DNA of 25,714 bases from a virus. The stretch lies in the IMG/VR virus record IMGVR_UViG_3300029267_002513, positions 1-25,714 of that record. The stretch is one strand, 5' to 3'. Of this stretch, positions 20,292 to 25,714 are shown in pieces. Numbering within the stretch: position 1 is the first letter of the stretch; the number at the start of each line of letters is the position of its first letter. The translations under genes and the position numbers were made by a program. The notes beneath the pieces are model-generated. The model was not told the DNA's origin and did not search any database. It was given only the letters and a program-made list of their open reading frames with translations.

Positions 20292-22334
20292 ATGCATCAA
20301 CTAAGTGTACGAGCAGAAGCGGTAACTAGAAGAACCTACTGTAGACCAGTGAGTGAGACGGAAATTGAGACATGGGAAGAGGTTGTAGATAGGGTAATCG
20401 ACCACCAGCGTTGGCTGTGGGAGCGGGCGCTTACAGCGCAAGTTCTCACGAGTATGCCTCTTCACGATATTAGCGAAGGACTTAAAGAGTGGGTCTATCT
20501 TAGTGAGGAAGAAAATAGTGAATTAGAAGAACTGCGCCAACTAATGCTGCAACGTAAGGCTCTCCCTTCTGGCAGAACCTTGTGGCTAGGCGGAACAGAA
20601 ATTAGTAAGCGTAGGGAATCTAGCATGTTTAATTGTGCCCACGTAATACTAGAAACTGTTTATGATATGGTGGATGCCTTCTGGCTGCTACTTCAAGGTT
20701 GTGGTGTAGGTGTAACCCCTATTACCGGTACATTAACAGGATTTAGAAGTGTAATTCCTGAGATAGAAATTATTCCTTCCACTAAAACTTTGGAAGATGG
20801 AAAAGGTAGAGAAAATAACGAAGAATCTTTTATTGATGGAGAGTGGTATATATCTATTGGAGATAGCGCAGAAGCCTGGGCAAAAACACTAGGTAAAATT
20901 TTAGCTAATAAATATAAAGCTAAAAAACTAGTTATTGATTTTTCAGAGATTAGAGCATCAGGTATTCGCTTAAAAGGATATGGCTGGATCTCTAGCGGCT
21001 ATCTTCCATATGCAAAAGCGCTAAAAGGTATATTTGATATTATGAATAAAAGGGCGGGTAGTCTGCTCACTAAACTTAATATCATTGAAATCCATAACTA
21101 CATTGGTACAGTGCTAAGTTCCCGCCGAAGTGCGGAAATCTGCTTGATGCCTTATGGAGATCCAGAGTGGAGGGACTTCGCAGCATTTAAAGCTAACTGC
21201 TACGAAGAAGGGTATAAACACAGACAGATGTCAAATAATTCCCTTGTATTTTATTCTAAACCTTCGAGATACCAGCTTACTGAATTATTTGATATTATGA
21301 TCCAAAATGGTGGTAGCGAACCAGGATTCTATAACGGTGAAGCCGCCTTAAGCAGGGCACCTTATTTTAAGGGAACTAATCCTTGTGGAGAGATCTTGCT
21401 TGGTAACAAGTCCTTCTGTAATCTTACTGAGTTGGACATTGGTAAGTTTAAAGGCGATAATGCAGGACTACATAGAGCAATGACAGTTATTTCTAGAGCA
21501 AACTATAGACAAACTGTTGTTGATCTAAGAGATGAGATTTTACAGGAATCCTGGCATATTAACAATGAGTTTCTAAGACTTTGCGGTGTCGGTATTACAG
21601 GTATTACCTCTCGTCCTGATATTACGGAGTATGACTGGAAGAATCTAAGATACTCAGCTGTAGTAGGTGCTAGAAGTATGGCCAAGGAGCTAGGCTTACA
21701 ATTCCCGAAAAACGTGACAACTGTCAAGCCTTCAGGTACACTTAGCAAAATCATGGATACTAGCGAAGGAATACATAACCCTGATGGTAGGTACCTATTT
21801 AACTGGATTAACTTTGGTAACGATGACCCACTCATTCCAAAACTGCAGGCTGCCAACTATAGGACCATGCCTAATCCGGCGGATAGCGCAGGGACGCTTG
21901 TCTGCCTACCTGTAAAGTTTGAGGGGAAGTTTGAGGCTACACCTGCTAAGAGAAAAGATGGTACGGTGGAGATTATTGAAGTAAATGCCGAAACAGCAAT
22001 CGAGCAGCTAGAAAGATATAAAAAGGTACAGAGTAACTATGTAGATCATAATGTATCTATCACAGTTAAGTACGTACCTGAGGAGAAGGACGACATTGTA
22101 AATTGGATTCTAGATAATTGGGATATTATGGTTGGAGTAAGTTTCCTTATTAAACCAGATCCCACTTTATCCGCTAAAGACCTTGGGTATAATTATCTAC
22201 CCCAAGAATACGTTACAGAAAAGACGTATGAAGAGTATGTAAATACGCTAGTAGAGGTAGATTATACGAATACAGACTCTATCTTAGAGCTTGAAGATGA
22301 GGGATGCGCTACTGGAGCATGTCCGATTAAGTAA
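20292..22334 (+). CDS. nrdJ: Class II (adenosylcobalamin-dependent) ribonucleotide reductase, monomeric type
   Basis: A 680-aa reductase related to the monomeric ribonucleoside-triphosphate reductase of Lactobacillus. Thiyl-radical Cys365 and partners lie in N363-P-C365-G-E367; the active-site disulfide pair is C115 (MFNC) and C376 (SFCNLTE). The C-terminal shuttle pair is C672-x4-C677 (CATGAC). It makes dNTPs from NTPs with vitamin B12 as radical source, in air or not, so the host must supply or import cobalamin. No thioredoxin gene is in the window. The frame is open from 20265, but AGGAG (20281-20285) supports the ATG at 20292. It is followed by a strong terminator. Confidence 0.93.
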   Translation: MHQLSVRAEAVTRRTYCRPVSETEIETWEEVVDRVIDHQRWLWERALTAQVLTSMPLHDISEGLKEWVYLSEEENSELEELRQLMLQRKALPSGRTLWLGGTEISKRRESSMFNCAHVILETVYDMVDAFWLLLQGCGVGVTPITGTLTGFRSVIPEIEIIPSTKTLEDGKGRENNEESFIDGEWYISIGDSAEAWAKTLGKILANKYKAKKLVIDFSEIRASGIRLKGYGWISSGYLPYAKALKGIFDIMNKRAGSLLTKLNIIEIHNYIGTVLSSRRSAEICLMPYGDPEWRDFAAFKANCYEEGYKHRQMSNNSLVFYSKPSRYQLTELFDIMIQNGGSEPGFYNGEAALSRAPYFKGTNPCGEILLGNKSFCNLTELDIGKFKGDNAGLHRAMTVISRANYRQTVVDLRDEILQESWHINNEFLRLCGVGITGITSRPDITEYDWKNLRYSAVVGARSMAKELGLQFPKNVTTVKPSGTLSKIMDTSEGIHNPDGRYLFNWINFGNDDPLIPKLQAANYRTMPNPADSAGTLVCLPVKFEGKFEATPAKRKDGTVEIIEVNAETAIEQLERYKKVQSNYVDHNVSITVKYVPEEKDDIVNWILDNWDIMVGVSFLIKPDPTLSAKDLGYNYLPQEYVTEKTYEEYVNTLVEVDYTNTDSILELEDEGCATGACPIK

Positions 22335-22375
22335 AAAAGAAGGGGTACCAGCTTTTGCCGGTACCCCTTTAATTT
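22335..22375 (+). terminator. Probably bidirectional terminator of the converging operons
   Basis: GGGGTACC (22342-22349) and GGTACCCC (22360-22367) form an eight-pair stem with a ten-base loop. TTTAATTTT follows on the + strand, and on the - strand the stem is followed by TTCTTTTTT. It can end both the early + operon and the late - operon. Confidence 0.9.
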
Positions 22376-22380
22376 TGGTC

Positions 22381-22432
22381 AGCGCCGAAGACCATTTCCA
22401 TTTTCGTACAATTTCGTGTACCGCGTGTTACC
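22381..22432 (+). repeat. Dispersed intergenic module, copy 3
   Basis: GCGCCGA is at 22382-22388 and GTGTACC at 22416-22422 (34 bp apart), followed by GCGTGTTACC. It lies in the junction between converging operons, 38 bases before the tandem repeat array. Inside it TTTTCGTACA and ATTTCGTGTACC look like two diverged copies of one half-site. Confidence 0.7.
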
Positions 22433-22452
22433 TTTTAAGGTTAATGACCTCA

Positions 22453-22468
22453 TAGGTAAGTCTACCTA
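22453..22468. promoter_or_regulatory. Palindrome TAGGTA-N4-TACCTA
   Basis: A perfect six-base inverted repeat (22453-22458 and 22463-22468) around AGTC, three bases before the tandem repeats. The size and symmetry fit a dimeric protein-binding site or a small hairpin. Its closeness to the repeat array suggests a joint function. Confidence 0.45.
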
Positions 22469-22470
22469 GT

Positions 22471-22555
22471 ATAGTACAAAACCGACAATAGTACAAAACC
22501 GACAATAGTACAAAACCGACAATAGTACAAAACCGACAATAGTACAAAACTGACC
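22471..22555. repeat. Array of five 17-bp tandem repeats (iteron-like)
   Basis: Unit ATAGTACAAAACCGACA, with starts at 22471, 22488, 22505, 22522 and 22539. The first four are identical; the last has C to T at position 12 and ends ACC. The fifth copy reaches the last base of the Rz1-like stop codon on the - strand. Direct repeats with no spacers in an intergenic junction resemble replication-origin iterons or a multi-site operator. Whether this is an origin is inference. Confidence 0.85.
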
Positions 22556-22842
22556 TATTTTCTTAACTCCTCATACTGTCTTATTATTTCCTTCCGCTTT
22601 AACTCACACTCTGTTAGAGATTGAACATTTTTAATGTTTGATATTAAAACAGCTTCCAAAGTAGTGTCTTCCACCAAATGTAGTTCACACGGCTCCTTTA
22701 GATTACTGTCTAGCGGGGGAATATATTTCTTCCAGCTTGGAGTTATAGTCGCGCAACCCTGGATCAGTAAGGCCACAGCTACTATTATTAATATATGTTG
22801 GTACTTCCTTAATGACCTCTTTTGTAATAACTCTAACTTCAT
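22555..22842 (-). CDS. Rz1: Rz1-like outer-membrane spanin lipoprotein
   Basis: A 95-aa precursor with a basic N terminus (KRSLRKYQH), a hydrophobic stretch and the lipobox IQG-C30, so the mature lipoprotein would start at Cys30. Its gene begins inside the Rz-like gene in another frame and overlaps it by 140 bases, the classic Rz/Rz1 arrangement. It would bind the inner spanin and fuse the two membranes at the last lysis step. Unlike lambda Rz1 it is not strongly proline-rich. GAGGG lies nine bases upstream. The stop touches the tandem repeat array. Confidence 0.82.
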   Translation of the reverse strand: MKLELLQKRSLRKYQHILIIVAVALLIQGCATITPSWKKYIPPLDSNLKEPCELHLVEDTTLEAVLISNIKNVQSLTECELKRKEIIRQYEELRK

Positions 22843-23062
22843 TATTAGCTGCCCTCAACCTGTCTAGAGCCTCTTCTCGCTCCTGCACTAATTCGGACAT
22901 TTCATTTCTAAAATCAAGCTCCATTTTATTTAATTTATCGGCACATATAGAATTTGCGTACCAATATATACCTACCCACCCTAGTATAATAATAGCTATT
23001 ATTCCGAATAGTTTGTAGTATCTAAAGAAAGATATTTTAAGTAGATTTACTAGGAGTGGCAT
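22703..23062 (-). CDS. Rz: Rz-like inner-membrane spanin
   Basis: A 119-aa protein with one N-terminal membrane segment (about 17-36, IIAIIILGWVGIYW) and a charged coiled-coil periplasmic part (KLNKMELDFRNEMSELVQER onward). This is the layout of i-spanins. It overlaps the holin gene by 26 bases upstream and contains the start of the Rz1-like gene. GGAG precedes the ATG. The pair implies a host with an outer membrane. The assignment rests on topology and gene order, since spanins vary greatly in sequence. Confidence 0.82.
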   Translation of the reverse strand: MPLLVNLLKISFFRYYKLFGIIAIIILGWVGIYWYANSICADKLNKMELDFRNEMSELVQEREEALDRLRAANNEVRVITKEVIKEVPTYINNSSCGLTDPGLRDYNSKLEEIYSPARQ

Positions 23063-23228
23063 TTTTATTCTCCAAGTATCTTTTAGTGGCGTAAATTCCG
23101 CCTGAAGCGGTAACTACGCTTGCATAGGCTGCTAATAGTCCTGCATCTCGGGTAATTAGAGCTAGAGCGAAACCTAGAATTACGGATACGAAGGTTAATA
23201 CAAAGGTTCTTGCAAAATATTTACTCAT
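23037..23228 (-). CDS. Holin
   Basis: A 63-aa membrane protein with two hydrophobic helices (about 8-25 and 29-46) joined by a short turn (TRDAG), and a polar, charged C terminus (KRYLENKNATPSKST). Two-helix topology, size and placement between endolysin and spanin genes are typical of a small holin that opens the inner membrane to release the endolysin. GAGGG precedes the ATG, and the start lies two bases from the endolysin stop. Confidence 0.82.
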   Translation of the reverse strand: MSKYFARTFVLTFVSVILGFALALITRDAGLLAAYASVVTASGGIYATKRYLENKNATPSKST

Positions 23229-23230
23229 TT

Positions 23231-23638
23231 CTATACCCTCTCAAAATGTACTAGATCATCGAAAGAATTGTCCCAGTAATCATGGTCGCTATCCCAATCA
23301 CCTCCCCACCTAATATTAACTCCTTGTTTAGCTGCCTCATATTTAACCAGGGCGGCCAATTCGTAAAACTTTACTCTATCTTTCCACTTATCCCCCCACC
23401 CTGCTGGAATAGGCCAGGGTGCAATATCGACTGCTTCAGAAGGATATGAGTTATGTTTACTATTTGGCCAACTTAGCTTGCTGTTGCCCATAGCGTAAGC
23501 CTCATTTTGAGTTTCCTTGTCTCTATGACCTTGTATAACAGTAAAATCATAATATTTAATTATTTCATCTAAAATATTTTGAAGCTCTGGTACACAAGTG
23601 TTTTTTCGTTCTATTGATTTTTTGCTGAATTTAGGCAT
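23231..23638 (-). CDS. Endolysin, M15-type L-alanyl-D-glutamate peptidase
   Basis: A 135-aa zinc peptidase that cuts the peptide stems of peptidoglycan, like the T5 endolysin. Zinc ligands are H62 and D71 in SKH-x8-D (SKHNSYPSEAVDIAPW) and H131 in FDDLVHFE, with D127/D128 near the catalytic position. QGHRDKETQNEAYAMGNSK (36-54) is the usual N-terminal block. There is no signal peptide, so release depends on the holin next to it. The frame continues seven codons upstream, but GGAGGT lies between that start and the ATG at 23638, so the inner ATG is used. Confidence 0.92.
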   Translation of the reverse strand: MPKFSKKSIERKNTCVPELQNILDEIIKYYDFTVIQGHRDKETQNEAYAMGNSKLSWPNSKHNSYPSEAVDIAPWPIPAGWGDKWKDRVKFYELAALVKYEAAKQGVNIRWGGDWDSDHDYWDNSFDDLVHFERV

Positions 23639-23639
23639 A

Positions 23640-25714
23640 TTACCTCCAAGTAAGTACAACGCTAAAGAGAGGGCTGGGGGATATCTCTATGTTACCTGCT
23701 GGAACTTCTGTGTCAAGAACAGTCTTTATTGGATCGCTATCATCAGTAATAACATAGGATATAGCTGTATGTGGCGGGTCATTAAATGATGGTCCAAAAT
23801 CACCACCAACTTCATACTCGTGCTCTGGGTACACGTCTACATAATTTCTAATACTTTTCCAATTATCTGGAGATAGTAATAAGACACCTTGTCCTTTAGC
23901 AGTATCGAATGTATGTGCGTGAGTATAACTCACGGCGGGATCTGGCGTCTTTTGTGTAGTTATACTGAAAGGAGCAGCATTATTTTCAAACCCAGCCAAC
24001 CTATATGTGTAGTTACCAATAGCTACTGGATCCGTGGTATAAGTTGTGCTAAACGATACGCTTCTATCGGTAGTTTCATCATCCACAAAAGAATAAACAG
24101 CTATAATCTCTCTCCTACTTACACCTATAGCAGGATCTACAAAATCATAGTAATCATTGTATATTTCCGTAATTGGGGTTCCATTTACTGTACATCCAGT
24201 TATTTGTCCATCTAAGTTATTATTCTGCTCTCCGAACGCTACTATTATCACATTTCTATTAGCATATGGAAGGCCGAAATATCCGGGTGCTTCACTAGTA
24301 TACTGTACTAGCTCTTTATAGGGTAGTTGACGCGGCAAATAGTTATATATATGGGAGGTATATATACTAGGATCTTCCTCTCTCAATATAAGTTTGACTA
24401 TCTCACTATCTGAAGAATTTTCTAAAGACCAGCTTACTACCTTAAATACTTTATTACTAAGCGGCTTATACCTATCTAATGTTAGAGATAGGTTAACATT
24501 AGAGAATAAGGGAATATGTAGCGCTTTAAAGTTACATTCCATAGTTATAAGCATACCATATCTAGTTTGTTCTAGATATATTCTAGCTATTCGCTGAGCT
24601 ACTGCTGGATCAGTTATATAACCAAAATCGAAATCTTTTGGTATATACAAGCCGTCATCATCAGCCAAGTATTCGGTATCTATATATTCAGCAAAATCTG
24701 TAGTTTCAGAGTTTTTTAGTCTATCTATAAAAATACCCTTTACAGAATTAAATATAGCATTTCTACTTTTGCCGCTTAATACAGATAAATTACCTGCTAA
24801 ATATGATTCATCAATCGTATATTGTGGTGAGTCATATTTTGCTGGGTATAAAAAGTATTTGCCTTGAGTAAACGCAAGAGACCCCGCACCACACTGTACC
24901 ATAGACTCTAAAGTATCTATAGGAGTCTGTCCAGTATCGAATACACCATTTACTTCGTATCGTTTCGAGTATGCTTTTATGAATGATGAATTAGCCGGGG
25001 GAGTATAGGTATCTGGGAAAGCTACTCTAAAATAGGTATGATAATATCCGGAGGTGCCCGATGGTATTCTTCCCATAGATAATATTTCCGATTTTCTATC
25101 TCTTTTTTCACTTACTACAATATCATATGTAGCAAACCCTTCTGGATCTTCTGGATTTTCGGGCGGGTCGGGAAGAGTTGTAACAACCTCATCGTCTACA
25201 ACGGGGGCTGAGTAAGCTACATCTATTATTTCTCCTAGTATTGCTGAGCTGCCAAAGGGAATTTCTTGTACAAACTCGTAGCTACTGTCTAAAGTCACAA
25301 ATCTACCTGGTCGTAAATCTTCAGTATAATCACCATATAAATAAAAGCTATATATATTTTTACCTTCGTAATAGGGGGAACTTTCAACTACTAAGCCTAG
25401 ATTTCCTAAATAATCATCCCATACCTTATTACCGGCTCTTCCAATATTTCCTGTACAAGCAATATAGTCATCAGAATAATTGGCTGCTGCGATAAAAGAA
25501 GCTTCATCAATTTCGGTATCAGGAGTACCTAATCCATATAGTCTGTTTGTTAGAAAATCATATATACAAAGAGCCCAGTTACTAGAGAAAACAAATTCGG
25601 AACTTAAAATATCTGGAGCAGATATATCAAAATCCGGTTCATAAATATATTGACCTATAGGAGTATTATAAAGCAATCTAAAATATATTCTCCAATTACC
25701 TTCAAATAAATTAA
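23640..25714 (-). CDS. Tail tip protein, lambda gpJ-like (5' end outside the window)
   Basis: At least 690 residues; the frame stays open to the right edge, so the N terminus is missing. A TTG at 25676 is not the start: upstream codons (NLFEGNWRIYF) continue without a stop. NWALCIYDFLTNRLYGLGT (about residues 33-51 from the TTG) resembles the block of gpJ-type tail tip proteins. Later come TPIDTLESMVQCGAGSLAFT and a conserved NAIFNSVKGIF region, then beta-rich domains. It probably forms the tip of the tail and contacts the receptor. The end overlaps the endolysin ribosome binding site region, so tail and lysis genes share a transcript. Domain borders are uncertain. Confidence 0.75.
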   Translation of the reverse strand, partial: NLFEGNWRIYFRLLYNTPIGQYIYEPDFDISAPDILSSEFVFSSNWALCIYDFLTNRLYGLGTPDTEIDEASFIAAANYSDDYIACTGNIGRAGNKVWDDYLGNLGLVVESSPYYEGKNIYSFYLYGDYTEDLRPGRFVTLDSSYEFVQEIPFGSSAILGEIIDVAYSAPVVDDEVVTTLPDPPENPEDPEGFATYDIVVSEKRDRKSEILSMGRIPSGTSGYYHTYFRVAFPDTYTPPANSSFIKAYSKRYEVNGVFDTGQTPIDTLESMVQCGAGSLAFTQGKYFLYPAKYDSPQYTIDESYLAGNLSVLSGKSRNAIFNSVKGIFIDRLKNSETTDFAEYIDTEYLADDDGLYIPKDFDFGYITDPAVAQRIARIYLEQTRYGMLITMECNFKALHIPLFSNVNLSLTLDRYKPLSNKVFKVVSWSLENSSDSEIVKLILREEDPSIYTSHIYNYLPRQLPYKELVQYTSEAPGYFGLPYANRNVIIVAFGEQNNNLDGQITGCTVNGTPITEIYNDYYDFVDPAIGVSRREIIAVYSFVDDETTDRSVSFSTTYTTDPVAIGNYTYRLAGFENNAAPFSITTQKTPDPAVSYTHAHTFDTAKGQGVLLLSPDNWKSIRNYVDVYPEHEYEVGGDFGPSFNDPPHTAISYVITDDSDPIKTVLDTEVPAGNIEISPSPLFSVVLTWR

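Noticed and set aside
22471-22555. Tandem repeats as a CRISPR array
   Set aside because: The 17-bp units are directly adjacent with no spacers, and no cas genes are near.
22634-22867. + strand open frame opposite the spanin genes
   Set aside because: It is a shadow of the Rz/Rz1-like genes, without a ribosome binding site or family features.
25674-25676. TTG at 25676 as the start of the tail gene
   Set aside because: The frame remains open upstream to the window edge (NLFEGNWRIYF), so the gene is cut by the window.
1-25714. tRNA genes
   Set aside because: No cloverleaf-like sequence with the usual TTCGANTC-type arm was seen in the intergenic gaps, which are all short.

Overview
The window is part of the genome of a double-stranded DNA tailed phage, most likely a siphovirus infecting a Gram-negative bacterium. 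The spanin pair, the lambda gpJ-like tail protein, the packed overlapping genes and the complete phage replication set all point this way. The DNA is AT-rich by eye. The replication and recombination genes run in the order known from coliphage T5 (ligase halves, helicase/primase, polymerase, D10-like helicase, SbcD/SbcC-like pair, resolvase, flap nuclease, dUTPase). This suggests a T5-like replication module joined to a lambda-like tail and lysis module. The host cannot be read from the sequence.

Layout. Positions 1-3324 hold small early genes on the + strand: two paralogous small proteins either side of a calcineurin-like phosphoesterase, a compact deaminase, a short strongly promoted and terminated two-gene unit, and a conserved phage protein. 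Positions 3325-7407 hold a second early block: a Cys4 mini-protein, helix-turn-helix proteins and an NAD+-dependent DNA ligase split in two. Positions 7454-19839 hold the replication and recombination core: DnaB-like helicase, DnaG-like primase, family A polymerase, a superfamily 2 helicase interrupted by a LAGLIDADG intein, a putative ssDNA-binding protein, SbcD- and SbcC-like proteins, a PD-(D/E)xK resolvase and a flap endonuclease. Positions 19832-22334 hold nucleotide metabolism: dUTPase and a B12-dependent class II ribonucleotide reductase. A strong hairpin terminator follows.

Positions 22335-22554 separate converging transcription units and carry a palindrome, five copies of a 17-bp tandem repeat and one copy of a dispersed module. 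From 22555 to the right edge the genes are on the - strand. Read 5' to 3' they are a gpJ-like tail protein (its 5' end lies outside the window), M15 endolysin, holin, Rz-like inner spanin and Rz1-like outer lipoprotein.

The most unusual structure is regulatory. Three intergenic copies of a bipartite module (GCGCCGA, then 34-37 bp later GT[GA]TACC followed by a CG-rich tract) lie at the left edge, in the gap between the ligase halves, and in the convergent junction. Three near-consensus sigma70-type promoters with 17-bp spacers lie at 2199, 3327 and 5882. The last has its -10 box only 2 bp from the ATG of the second ligase half. The intein splits the DEAH box of the helicase and ends Ser-Asn instead of His-Asn.
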